Assembly (NCBI RefSeq): GCF_018362975.1
Contig: NZ_CP074371.1
Location: 7,874,001-7,938,000 of the forward strand
Source: Nocardia tengchongensis
Lineage (GTDB): Bacteria > Actinomycetota > Actinomycetes > Mycobacteriales > Mycobacteriaceae
Direction: 5' to 3'
Length of the DNA: 64,000 nt
Part shown: piece by piece, positions 46,343-54,759 of the stretch
Numbering within the stretch: position 1 is the stretch's first letter
Layout of the letters: every line of letters starts with the position of its first letter
Program-made: the position numbers and the translations under genes
Notes under the pieces: model-generated
Told to the model about the DNA's origin: nothing
Database searches by the model: none
What the model saw: the letters and a program-made list of their open reading frames with translations, nothing else

Positions 46343-46990
46343 TCAGCCGGTAGCCATCTCGCGCTGGACGGTGGTGGTGATCTCGGAGGCGGTCAGGATC
46401 ATGGCGACCAGGAAGTCGATGAGTTGGGCGCGGTCGATGTCCAGTTCGCCGCGCAGCCATTCGGTGAGGATCTCCAGGCCGCCGTGGGCGACGGTGCGGG
46501 CGGCGAGGGCGGCGTGCACGCCGCGGACGGCCTCCTCGCCCAGCAGTTCCCGGCCCTGGTCCAGCATGACGTTGGCGACCAGGTCCACGAGTTCGGTTCT
46601 GCGGTGGCGTAAGTCGTCGGTGGCCTGCATGTCGATGGTCAACCGGCGGCGGGCGGGGTGGTCGGCGATGGCCGCTACTCCGGCCTCGACCACGGCGCGC
46701 AGGCGGACGCGGGTGTCGGCGGGGGCGGTGGCGATGACGCTCATGAGGGTGGCGATCACCGCGGCCAGCTGCTCCTCGACCAGTTCGTAGAGCAGGCGGT
46801 CGGTGTGGGAGTAGGCCTCGTAGAAGTAGCGGTCGTTGAGGCCGGCGCGAGTGCACAGCGCGCGCACCTTCAATCCGCCGATGCCCTCCTCGGCGATCAC
46901 GTCCAGTGCGACCTCGCGCAGCCGTTCCCGCCGCTGGGCCCGGCGCTCGTCGGCGCTGAGTCCGGCGTATCGGCCACGGGGTGCGTCCAC
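46343..46990 (-). CDS. TetR-family transcriptional regulator
   Basis: 215 aa, GTG start. HTH: RERLREVALDVIAEEGIGGLK then CTRAGLNDRYFYEAYSHTDRLL; the NDRYFYEAYSH recognition helix is common in mycobacterial/nocardial TetR proteins. Convergent with the NRPS-linked gene (3-base gap) and divergent from the MpaB-family oxygenase. The 101-bp divergent region holds two TGGTGA palindromes, the likely binding sites. It more plausibly controls the oxygenase than the NRPS. Confidence 0.88.
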   Translation of the reverse strand: MDAPRGRYAGLSADERRAQRRERLREVALDVIAEEGIGGLKVRALCTRAGLNDRYFYEAYSHTDRLLYELVEEQLAAVIATLMSVIATAPADTRVRLRAVVEAGVAAIADHPARRRLTIDMQATDDLRHRRTELVDLVANVMLDQGRELLGEEAVRGVHAALAARTVAHGGLEILTEWLRGELDIDRAQLIDFLVAMILTASEITTTVQREMATG

Positions 46991-47021
46991 TGTTCCGCCT
47001 GTCTGTTGCCACGCCGCGAAG

Positions 47022-47066
47022 TTTGGTGAAGACTATCACCAAAGTTCTGGTGACGTCCTTCACCAG
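47022..47066. promoter_or_regulatory. Two tandem palindromic operators in a divergent region
   Basis: Site 1: TTTGGTGA (47022-47029), 6-base spacer, TCACCAAA (47036-47043), perfect 8-bp arms. Site 2: CTGGTGA (47047-47053), 6-base spacer, TCACCAG (47060-47066), perfect 7-bp arms. Same core TGGTGA-N6-TCACCA and same spacing, with centres 24 bp apart. They lie between the TetR gene and the MpaB-family gene. Confidence 0.75.
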
Positions 47067-47091
47067 ATCTCCGCACAACAGGAGGCACGCA

Positions 47092-48345
47092 ATGGCGCGT
47101 TCCGAGCAGTTGCCCGATCCGGTGATCTTCCGGGAGTTCCCCTTCAATGTCGGGGTCAAGATGCTGGCCCCCGGCGATATCCGGCCCACCCCCGAACAGC
47201 AGGCGGCCTACCGCCGGTTCGCGAAGATGGGCGATCCGCTCGCCGACGCCCTGATCGAGATGTTCCGGCGACTGCCCACCGGACAGGGGCGCGCCCTGTT
47301 CGAGACCGCGCTGGAACACGGCATCGAGGCCGTGCCGGACGCGCCCGCCGAGCTGAAAGCCTTTTTCGCGCACCTGGATTCGGAGCCCTTCTGGCTGGAT
47401 CGGGAGAAGCTGGACCGGGCCGCGGGCGTCAGCGGGCGGGTCGGGCCGTGGGCCACCAATCTGGCGCTGTCGATGTTCTCGCTCAACGGCGGCTACCTGG
47501 CCTCGCGCGCGGGCAAGGTGCTGGTCGGCACCGGCGGGCTGGCCGCGGAGGCGATGGCCCCGCGGCGGGTGGTCGAGACCGCGACCTGGTGGGTGGACGT
47601 GACCGGGCGCGGCGGCCTGGAGCGGTTCGGTCCCGGCTTCAAGAACACCGTGCGGGTCCGCGTCATGCACGCCCAGGTACGCGCGGGCATGAACCGGCGG
47701 CCGGACTGGGACTACGAGCAGTGGGACCACCCGATCAACCAGTCCCTGACCGCGGGCACGCTGATGTTGTTCTCGCTGGCCACGATCGCGGGATGCAATG
47801 CCGTCGGACTGACCTTCTCCAAGAAGGAGAAGGCGGCCGTCTATCACCAGTGGCGCTACGTCGGCCATCTGATGGGGCTCGATCCGGAGATCCTGCCCGC
47901 CGACGAGACCGACACCTGGCGGCTGCTGTGGTTGCAGGCCGACTACGAATTCCTGCCCGACGAGGACTCGCGGCGACTGTCCAAGGCGCTGGTGTCCGCG
48001 CTCGGGCCGATCTACGGCTTCGACGGCCCCGATCTGCGCTCGCGCCCGCTGCGGCGCGCGTTCACCCTCTACTCGGTGTCCTACAGCCGAATCCTGCTGG
48101 GCAAGACCAACTCCGACTTCCTGGAGATGCCCTACAGCCGGTTCTTCCTGGCGGCGGTGCTGGCCACGGCGGCGATCAACGGTGTGCTCGAGGTGCCGCG
48201 CCGACTCATTCCGGGCGCGACCGGGCTCAGCGAGCGGGTCGGCCGCCGGCTGACCGAACGCATGATGGCACGAGCGGCCCGGGTGAACCGCCCGGATCGC
48301 AGCTACGCCCGCCATGATCGACTGGCCGAAACCCGCGCGGCCTGA
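47092..48345 (+). CDS. MpaB-family oxygenase (DUF2236, latex-clearing-protein-like)
   Basis: About 417 aa; strong AGGAGG before ATG 47092. The core carries TATWWVDVTGRGGLERFGPG, then VRVRVMHAQVR, where the His matches the position of the heme-ligand/catalytic His region of this superfamily, then DHPINQSLTAGTLMLFS. Members include rubber oxygenase Lcp and fungal MpaB; they are heme oxygenases cleaving C=C bonds. No signal peptide is seen, unlike Lcp. Probably repressed by the divergent TetR protein through the tandem palindromes. Confidence 0.82.
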   Translation: MARSEQLPDPVIFREFPFNVGVKMLAPGDIRPTPEQQAAYRRFAKMGDPLADALIEMFRRLPTGQGRALFETALEHGIEAVPDAPAELKAFFAHLDSEPFWLDREKLDRAAGVSGRVGPWATNLALSMFSLNGGYLASRAGKVLVGTGGLAAEAMAPRRVVETATWWVDVTGRGGLERFGPGFKNTVRVRVMHAQVRAGMNRRPDWDYEQWDHPINQSLTAGTLMLFSLATIAGCNAVGLTFSKKEKAAVYHQWRYVGHLMGLDPEILPADETDTWRLLWLQADYEFLPDEDSRRLSKALVSALGPIYGFDGPDLRSRPLRRAFTLYSVSYSRILLGKTNSDFLEMPYSRFFLAAVLATAAINGVLEVPRRLIPGATGLSERVGRRLTERMMARAARVNRPDRSYARHDRLAETRAA

Positions 48346-48402
48346 TTTTCTTACCGGCGAGTAACCTACGCCGGGTAACCCCTTGATGAAGGAATCTGGT
48401 CC

Positions 48403-49380
48403 ATGAGCCTGCCGCCCATCCTGTCCGAGCGCCTGCGCCTGCCCGCGGTCGCCTCCCCCATGTTCATCGTGTCCGGACCCGAGCTGGTGATCGCCCAGTC
48501 CAAGGCCGGCATCGTGGGTTCGTTCCCGTCGCTGAACGCGCGGCCGCAGTCACTGTTCAAAGAGTGGCTGGTGCGGATCAACGAGGAACTCGCCAAGCAC
48601 GACGCCGACAATCCGGACCAGCCGTCCGCGCCCTACGCGGTGAACCTGATCGTGCACAAGAGCAATGACCGGCTCGAGGAAGACCTCGCGACCGTGGTCG
48701 AGCATCGGGTGCCGATCGTGATCACCTCGCTGGGCGCGCGACCCGATGTGAACGAGGCCGTGCACTCCTACGGCGGCATCGTGCTGCACGACATCATCAA
48801 CGATGTGTTCGCGCACAAGGCCGTCGAGCGCGGCGCCGACGGCCTCATCGCGGTGGCCGCGGGCGCGGGCGGGCACGCCGGACCACAGTCCCCGTTCGCG
48901 CTGGTCCAGGAGATCCGCGAGTGGTTCGACGGGCCGCTGCTGCTGTCGGGCTCCATCGCGCACGGCCGGTCCATCCTGGCCGCGCAGGCCGCGGGCGCGG
49001 ACCTGGCCTACATCGGCTCGGCCTTCATCGCCACCGACGAGGCCAACGCGGTGCCCGGCTACAAGCAGATGATCGTCGACTCCGCCGCGAGCGACATCGT
49101 CTACTCCAACCTGTTCACCGGTGTGCACGGCAACTACCTGCGCGGCAGCATCACCGCGGCCGGCATGGACCCCGACAACCTGGGCCAGTCCGACCCGTCG
49201 GCCATGGATTTCGGCACCGGCGAATCGGATGCCGCCACGCCCGGCGCCAAGCCGTGGAAGGACATCTGGGGCTCGGGCCAGGGCATCGGCTCGGTCGACG
49301 CGGTTCTCCCGGCCGCCGATCTGGTCGAGCGCCTCATCCGCGAGTACGACGAGGCCAAGGCGCGCCTACTGGCGCTCTGA
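48403..49380 (+). CDS. Nitronate monooxygenase / 2-nitropropane dioxygenase family
   Basis: 325 aa FMN-dependent TIM-barrel enzyme. Motifs: N-terminal [44 protein letters not shown] (flavin phosphate loop) and LSGSIAHGRSILAAQAAGADLAYIGSAF. The family oxidises nitronates (such as propionate 3-nitronate) to aldehydes. GAAGG precedes the ATG. Follows the MpaB-family gene by 57 bases in the same direction, so it may share its transcript. A strong hairpin follows. Confidence 0.9.
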   Translation: MSLPPILSERLRLPAVASPMFIVSGPELVIAQSKAGIVGSFPSLNARPQSLFKEWLVRINEELAKHDADNPDQPSAPYAVNLIVHKSNDRLEEDLATVVEHRVPIVITSLGARPDVNEAVHSYGGIVLHDIINDVFAHKAVERGADGLIAVAAGAGGHAGPQSPFALVQEIREWFDGPLLLSGSIAHGRSILAAQAAGADLAYIGSAFIATDEANAVPGYKQMIVDSAASDIVYSNLFTGVHGNYLRGSITAAGMDPDNLGQSDPSAMDFGTGESDAATPGAKPWKDIWGSGQGIGSVDAVLPAADLVERLIREYDEAKARLLAL

Positions 49381-49396
49381 CCGTCTCCACCGAAAA

Positions 49397-49433
49397 CCGC
49401 AGGGCGGGCGCATGTTTCGCGCCCGCCCTGCGG
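49397..49433 (+). terminator. Terminator hairpin between NMO and ChoD-like genes
   Basis: Perfect 15-bp GC stem (CCGCAGGGCGGGCGC at 49397-49411 and its complement at 49419-49433) with a 7-base loop, starting 17 bases after the NMO stop. It can serve both convergent genes. Confidence 0.75.
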
Positions 49434-49461
49434 CATTCCGGAGCCTCTCGCGCCCCGGAAG

Positions 49462-51189
49462 CTATGCCCCCGACGTTTCGACCCGGGGCGGCCTGATCTC
49501 CACGATCGGCAGGCGCAGCGCCGCCGGAGCGGTGTGCGGCACCACCGGGTCGCGCGGCGCGACCGGCGCGATGCGACGGTAGGCCGAGCCCGGGTCCGGC
49601 CGGGTGTCGGCCTCACCCTTGTTGGGCCACAACGAGATCGCGCGTTCGGCCTGGGCGGTAATGGTCAGCGACGGGTTCACGCCGAGGTTGGCCGAGATGG
49701 TGGATCCGTCGATGACGTGCAAGCCGGGGTGGCCGAAGAGGCGGTGGTAGGGGTCCACGACGCCGGTGGCGGGGGAATCGCCGATGACGCAGCCGCCGAT
49801 GAAGTGGCCGGTCATGGGGATCTTCAGGATGCTGGAGCTCGCGCCGATGGGGATGCCGTCGATGGCGTCCGCCACCCGGCGGGCGACCTCGTGCCCGGCC
49901 GGAACCCACGTCGGATTGGGTTGACCATCACCCTGTTTGGTGGTCATGCGGCGTCCGAACGGCCCCCGCTTGGTGTAGGTCGTGATGGAATTGTCCACCG
50001 ACTGCATGACCAGCAGGCCGATGGTGCGCTCGGACCAGTGGCGCGCATCGTGCACCCGGACCGCGTCGCGCGGCCGCCGGCGGGCCGCCCGCAGCCAGAG
50101 CCGCCAGCGCGCGGTGTCGCCCTCGTCGTCGACCATCAGGGTGCTCATCATGCCGAACGCATTGCTGCCCTTGCCGTAGCGAACCGGCTCCACGTGGGTG
50201 TCGTGGTCGGGGTGGATCGAGGACGTGATCGCCACGCCCTTGGTGTAATCCGCGTTCCGGTCACGGCTGCGCACGCCGAGCAGTTCCTCGGAGTTGGTGC
50301 GCGACAGATGACCGAGCCGGTCGGAGATCCCCGTGAGCGAGCCCTGGTCCCGCAGCCGGTGCAGCAGCCGCTGGGTCCCGAGCGAGGCGGCGGCGAAAAT
50401 GACGTGCTCGGCGGTGAATTCGCGGCGCTGCTTGCGGACCACCCGCCCGGTGCGGGCCGTCTCCACCGCGTAGCCGCCGCCGTTCAGCGGTCGCACATCG
50501 GTGACGGTGGTTAGCGGATGCACTGCGGCGCCGGCCTTTTCGGCCAGATACAGATAGTTCTTGACCAGCGTGTTCTTGGCATTGTGCCGGCAACCGGTCA
50601 TGCATTCACCGCAGTGGGTGCAGGCGCGCCGGTCCGGTCCGGCACCGCCGAAGAACGGATCGGGGACGTCTTCTCCAGGGCGGCGACCGGGCCCGCCGAA
50701 GAAGACGCCGACCGGGGTGGGCCGGTAGGTGTCGCCGATTCCCATGCCCTCGGCCACGTCTCGCAAGACGCGGTCCGTCGGTGTGGTGGCCGGATTGGCG
50801 GTCACCCCCAGCATGCGTTTGGCCTGGTCGTAGTGCGGAGCGAGTTCGTCCTTCCAGTCCGTGATATGACCCCACTGCCGGTCGGCGTAGAACTTGTCCG
50901 GCGGCTCGTAGAGGGTGTTGGCGTAGACCAGCGAACCGCCGCCGACCCCGGCGCCCGCCATCACGAAGGTGTCCTTCAACAGCGCCAGCCGCTGAATTCC
51001 GAAGCAGCCCAACGCCGGCGCCCACAGGTACCTGCGCAGCCGCCAAGACGTCTGCGCGAACTCGTGGTCCTCGAACCGCCGTCCGGCCTCCAGCACGCCG
51101 ACGCGATAGCCCTTCTCGGTCAGCCGCAGTGCGCTCACGCTGCCGCCGAAGCCGGAGCCGATCACGATGACGTCATAGTCGAATCGCAT
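49462..51189 (-). CDS. choD: GMC oxidoreductase, ChoD (cholesterol oxidase)-like
   Basis: 575 aa. FAD motif VIVIGSGFGGSVSALRL at the very N-terminus (no signal peptide), AGAGVGGGSLVYANTL, a Cys cluster CTHCGECMTGCRHNAKNTL at about 190-208 and C-terminal HFIGGCVIGDSP ... STISANLGVNPSLTI. This Cys-cluster form matches mycobacterial ChoD rather than the secreted CHOx type found at 25889. It is therefore a second, intracellular sterol-oxidase-like enzyme. The actual substrate of the family is disputed. Not next to guaB genes as in M. tuberculosis. Confidence 0.88.
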   Translation of the reverse strand: MRFDYDVIVIGSGFGGSVSALRLTEKGYRVGVLEAGRRFEDHEFAQTSWRLRRYLWAPALGCFGIQRLALLKDTFVMAGAGVGGGSLVYANTLYEPPDKFYADRQWGHITDWKDELAPHYDQAKRMLGVTANPATTPTDRVLRDVAEGMGIGDTYRPTPVGVFFGGPGRRPGEDVPDPFFGGAGPDRRACTHCGECMTGCRHNAKNTLVKNYLYLAEKAGAAVHPLTTVTDVRPLNGGGYAVETARTGRVVRKQRREFTAEHVIFAAASLGTQRLLHRLRDQGSLTGISDRLGHLSRTNSEELLGVRSRDRNADYTKGVAITSSIHPDHDTHVEPVRYGKGSNAFGMMSTLMVDDEGDTARWRLWLRAARRRPRDAVRVHDARHWSERTIGLLVMQSVDNSITTYTKRGPFGRRMTTKQGDGQPNPTWVPAGHEVARRVADAIDGIPIGASSSILKIPMTGHFIGGCVIGDSPATGVVDPYHRLFGHPGLHVIDGSTISANLGVNPSLTITAQAERAISLWPNKGEADTRPDPGSAYRRIAPVAPRDPVVPHTAPAALRLPIVEIRPPRVETSGA

Positions 51190-51357
51190 GGGTCGACGCT
51201 ACGACCTGCGGTTATGACGGCATGACAGAGTGTCGGCCAGAAAATCCGCACTTTCGGCCACGCGAGCTGGAATCAGTCCGATTGCAACGGTGTCCGAAAA
51301 CCTCCGGCGGCCCCATAGTCCATGACGCTGTACCGCGTTATGACCTGGAGGCTCCTG

Positions 51358-51513
51358 GTGAACAGTCCCACTCCCCCGCCGGCGACGACCGCGGCCCGAT
51401 CAGTCCGGCTCGACGCCCTCGGGCGGCTCGGGGCCGACTGGTGGTCGGTGATCGTGTCGGGCGTCGTGGTCGTGCTCGCCGTGCTCGGCGCGCTGCCGAA
51501 GATTCCGTGGTGA
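51358..51513 (+). CDS. Small single-pass membrane protein upstream of YeiH
   Basis: 51 aa from a GTG at 51358 preceded by GGAG at 8 bases. A Pro/Ala-rich, charged N-terminus ([14 protein letters not shown]) precedes one transmembrane helix ([18 protein letters not shown]). It ends 4 bases before the exporter gene, so co-translation and an accessory role for the transporter are plausible. Function unknown. Confidence 0.6.
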   Translation: MNSPTPPPATTAARSVRLDALGRLGADWWSVIVSGVVVVLAVLGALPKIPW

Positions 51514-51517
51514 CGAC

Positions 51518-52669
51518 ATGGGCGACACCACCCTGAATCCCGGAACGAGCACCGAAGCCGACACCGCCGCAACCGAATTCGACGAATCACCGGGGCAGCT
51601 CACGGTGGCGCGGCTGCTCGGCTATCTGCCCGGCATCGCGCTGCTGGTCGCGGTCGGCGTGCTCGGCAAGTACTCGCAGATCTGGTGGAACAGTGCGGCC
51701 AAGCACAACCACTGGACCGTGCCCGATATCGAATACGTGTTGTGGGCCATCGTCATCGGCCTGCTCATCACCAATACCGTCGGCCTGCACCCGATCTTCC
51801 GGCCCGGCGTCGGCACCTACGAGTTCTGGCTGAAGATCGGCATCGTGGCGCTTGGGTCGCGGTTCGTGCTCGGGGACGTCGCGAAGCTGGGCGGCACCAG
51901 CTTCCTGCAGATCCTGATCGACATGACGGTGTCGGGGGCGATCATCCTCGCGGTGGCGCGGTGGCTCGGACTGTCCGGCAAGCTCGGATCGCTGCTGGCC
52001 ATCGGCACCTCCATCTGCGGGGTGTCGGCCATCATCGCGGGCAAGGGCGCGATCCGGGCCCGCAACTCCGATGCCGGGTATGCCATCGCGGCGATTCTGG
52101 CGCTCGGCGCGGTCGCCTTGTTCGCGCTGCCACCGCTGGGTCACGCGATCGGGCTGAGCGATCACGAGTTCGGGCTGTGGGCCGGTCTGGCCGTGGACAA
52201 TACGGCCGAGACCACGGCCACCGGCTACCTGTTCTCCGACGAGGCGGGCAAGGTGGCGGTGCTGGTCAAGTCCACCCGCAACGCGCTGATCGGATTCGTG
52301 GTGCTGGGCTTCGCGGCCTACTGGGCCTCGCGCGGCGAGGCCGACGCCATCGCGCCCGGCCTGCGCGCCAAGGCCGCGTTCGTGTGGTCCAAGTTCCCGA
52401 AGTTCGTGCTGGGCTTCCTGGCGGTGTCGGCGGTCGCGACCCTCCACTGGCTGTCCAAGCAGCAGACCACCAACCTGGCCAACGTGTCCCGGTGGGCGTT
52501 CCTGCTCACCTTCGCGGGCGTGGGGCTCAACACCAACATTCGTGAGCTGGCGCGCACCGGCTGGCGGCCGCTCGTGGTGGCGGTGGTCGGGCTGGTGACC
52601 GTCGCGGTGGTGTCGCTGGGGCTGGTGCTGTTCACCTCGCGCGTCCTGCACTGGGGTGTCGCGGGCTGA
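51518..52669 (+). CDS. Putative sulfate exporter family transporter, YeiH-like
   Basis: 383 aa, about 10 transmembrane helices. Family motifs include [54 protein letters not shown] and the late [13 protein letters not shown]. YeiH-like proteins are annotated as sulfate exporters from limited evidence. The neighbouring 51-aa membrane protein is likely a partner. Ends before a bidirectional terminator. Confidence 0.88.
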   Translation: MGDTTLNPGTSTEADTAATEFDESPGQLTVARLLGYLPGIALLVAVGVLGKYSQIWWNSAAKHNHWTVPDIEYVLWAIVIGLLITNTVGLHPIFRPGVGTYEFWLKIGIVALGSRFVLGDVAKLGGTSFLQILIDMTVSGAIILAVARWLGLSGKLGSLLAIGTSICGVSAIIAGKGAIRARNSDAGYAIAAILALGAVALFALPPLGHAIGLSDHEFGLWAGLAVDNTAETTATGYLFSDEAGKVAVLVKSTRNALIGFVVLGFAAYWASRGEADAIAPGLRAKAAFVWSKFPKFVLGFLAVSAVATLHWLSKQQTTNLANVSRWAFLLTFAGVGLNTNIRELARTGWRPLVVAVVGLVTVAVVSLGLVLFTSRVLHWGVAG

Positions 52670-52680
52670 GGCGACACGCG

Positions 52681-52715
52681 AAAGGGCCGGGATCCGATCA
52701 GGATCCCGGCCCTTT
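52681..52715. terminator. Bidirectional terminator hairpin
   Basis: AAAGGGCCGGGATCC (52681-52695), 5-base loop, and its exact complement (52701-52715): a perfect 15-bp stem with A and T runs at its ends, lying between the convergent exporter and lipase genes. Confidence 0.85.
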
Positions 52716-52726
52716 CTGCTCGAGAG

Positions 52727-53869
52727 CTATGCGCCGCGCTGCAAAGCGGGCGCGTCGGACTGCTCGGTGAGTCGCTCGGACAGGAACCGCATGGCCGGTC
52801 CGGCGAAGGCCATCGCGCCGCCGATATGTTCGCGGCCCTTCAGGGTGCGCATGGTGAGGTCCGCGCCGAGCGCCTTCCACTCCTCCGCCAGCCGCACGGC
52901 CTGCGGATACGGGATGACCTGTTCGGCGGTGCCGCCCGCGACCAGAACCGGTGCGGCGGGCGCGATCCCGCCGAGCCGGTTCTCCAGCAGCCGCGCCTTC
53001 ACCTCGGGCACCTCGAACGGCAGCCGGTGGCAGTAGGTCGAGACCCGGGTGGGCACCAGCAGGCCCGCGCCGACGCCGAGCAGCCCGGCCGCGGCGATGT
53101 GGGTGCGGCGGAACAGCGCGGCCAGCACCCGGCCCTGCGGGTTGAGGTGCTGCAGCACATTCAGTTCGGGGTAGGCGGCCTCGATGCCGAGCACGCCGTA
53201 GAACAGCAGGAACGCCGCGGGCGTGCCGTCGAGGAACTTCACCATGTCGAGCATGTCGGCCGGGGCGGAACCGACCGCGCCGCCGGCCAGCTCGAGGTCG
53301 GGGGCGTAGGTGGGCTGCAGCTGCAGCGCCCAGCCCGCCGCGTTGCCGCCCTCGGAGTAGCCGTAGATGCCCAGCGGGCCGTCGGGATCCAGGTCCGCGC
53401 CGGGCAGTCGCCGCGCGGCTCGCATGCTGTCGAGCACGGCCGGGCCCAGGGCGCGGCCCATGACGTAGGGGTGCAGGCCGGGACTGCCCAGGCCCGGATA
53501 GTCGGTGACGGCCAGCGCCCAGCCGCGGTTCAGGGCCGCGCGCAGGAAGACCGACTCGTATTCGAGGCCGAAGCGCAGCTGCCAGGAGGCGGCGGCGACC
53601 GTGCTCGCCAGGCCCTGGGTGCCGACCGCGTAGCCGACCAGCGGCCGCGAGCCGGGGCCGCGCCACGGCGTGTTCGGCACCAGGACAGTGCCGGTGACCT
53701 GCGTCGGAGCTCCGGTGACGGTGGTGGAGGTGTAGCTGATGCGCCAGGCGCGCGCGGGCAGCTTCAGGCCGGGCAGCATCCGGGCCGTCATCGGTTCGGC
53801 GGCCAGCAATCGGCCGGGTCCGAACGCACCGACCGCCGCCTCATCGAGGCGGTTGGTGTCCGCAGTCAT
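52727..53869 (-). CDS. Secretory-lipase-family (LIP) alpha/beta hydrolase
   Basis: About 380 aa from ATG 53869. Nucleophile elbow GYSEGG (LGIYGYSEGGNAAGWAL) near residue 160, with a later Asp and His (REHIGGAM). The fold and the PLVGYAVGTQGLA and VTDYPGLG blocks match the triacylglycerol/secretory lipase family common in Nocardia. No obvious N-terminal signal peptide is seen in this gene despite the family name. An upstream in-frame ATG (53890) would add 7 residues. Confidence 0.85.
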   Translation of the reverse strand: MTADTNRLDEAAVGAFGPGRLLAAEPMTARMLPGLKLPARAWRISYTSTTVTGAPTQVTGTVLVPNTPWRGPGSRPLVGYAVGTQGLASTVAAASWQLRFGLEYESVFLRAALNRGWALAVTDYPGLGSPGLHPYVMGRALGPAVLDSMRAARRLPGADLDPDGPLGIYGYSEGGNAAGWALQLQPTYAPDLELAGGAVGSAPADMLDMVKFLDGTPAAFLLFYGVLGIEAAYPELNVLQHLNPQGRVLAALFRRTHIAAAGLLGVGAGLLVPTRVSTYCHRLPFEVPEVKARLLENRLGGIAPAAPVLVAGGTAEQVIPYPQAVRLAEEWKALGADLTMRTLKGREHIGGAMAFAGPAMRFLSERLTEQSDAPALQRGA

Positions 53870-54092
53870 CGTTGCCTGCCCTTCTCGCACTAACTCTCGT
53901 TATGCAGTTGTCGCGCAACCTGATCCGAGGGGCATCAGCTGTCCCGGACAGTCCGGCTGCTCGAAACCATACCCAGTCTGCGAGATGCCGACACCTGTTG
54001 TCACAACAACTCCCACACGCTGGGACGGCGCATTCGAGACAACAGCCTCGTCGAGGCGAAATACTCCCGGCCCCGGCCAGGTTGCCGCAGGG

Positions 54093-54662
54093 GTGACGAC
54101 TCCCCGCATCCTGCTGATCTCGGGCAGCACCCGTGAGGCCTCCACCAATACCGCCGCGCTGCGCACCGTGGCCGCCGACGCCGGGTCCGATTTCGTGGCC
54201 GTCCGGTACCAGGGCCTGCTCGACCTGCCCGCCTTCGTCCCCGGCACGGATCCCGAGCCGCCCGCGGTGCTGGCGCTGCATCGGCAGCTCGCCGAGGTCG
54301 ACGCGGTGCTGTTCTGCACCCCCGAATACGCGGGCATGATCCCCGGCAGCCTCAAGAACCTGCTGGAGTGGACGGTCGGCAATGCCGATCTCAGCGACAA
54401 GCCGGTCGCTTATGTGAATGTCGCCTATGAAGGTCGCGGCGAGGCCGCGGTGGCGACGCTGCGCACGGTGCTCGGCTATGTCGGGGCCGAACTGGTCGAG
54501 GCGGCGTGCGGCCGAATCACGGTTCTGCAGAGCGCGGTCGGACCTGACGGACTGGTTGCCGATGTCGATGCCCGCACCCGATTGAACGCTGCCGCCCGCG
54601 CACTGGCCGCCCACGCGGCCCGCGCGGTCGAGCCCGCTACCACGGTCCGGCTCGAGAATTGA
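54093..54662 (+). CDS. NADPH-dependent FMN reductase
   Basis: 189 aa, flavodoxin-like. FMN loop LLISGSTREASTNTAAL, and FCTPEYAGMIPGSLKNLLEW, the conserved PEYxxxxPGxLKNxxDW-like block of the family. GTG 54093 is taken as start: homology begins immediately after it and the open frame upstream has no family features. The enzyme supplies reduced flavin or reduces quinones/azo compounds. Divergent from the lipase, and convergent with the FAAL across a hairpin. Confidence 0.85.
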   Translation: MTTPRILLISGSTREASTNTAALRTVAADAGSDFVAVRYQGLLDLPAFVPGTDPEPPAVLALHRQLAEVDAVLFCTPEYAGMIPGSLKNLLEWTVGNADLSDKPVAYVNVAYEGRGEAAVATLRTVLGYVGAELVEAACGRITVLQSAVGPDGLVADVDARTRLNAAARALAAHAARAVEPATTVRLEN

Positions 54663-54717
54663 CGCATGACTCGATTCGGAAAGCGGCCGAACCAAAAGGT
54701 TGCTGACTATTTGCAAG

Positions 54718-54751
54718 CGCCGAGTGGCACGCCCCGGCGTGTCACTCGGCG
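54718..54751. terminator. Hairpin between FMN reductase and FAAL genes
   Basis: CGCCGAGTGGCACG (54718-54731), 6-base loop, CGTGTCACTCGGCG (54738-54751): a 14-bp stem with one G-U pair, placed between convergent genes. Confidence 0.7.
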
Positions 54752-54759
54752 AAGCCGGG

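Noticed and set aside
52826..53893. Open frame opposite the secretory lipase gene
   Set aside because: Antisense to a gene with a clear GxSxG hydrolase signature; low-complexity Gly/Arg translation.
53739..54092. N-terminal extension of the FMN reductase
   Set aside because: The upstream in-frame sequence overlaps the divergent lipase start, lacks family features, and the flavodoxin fold starts right after GTG 54093.
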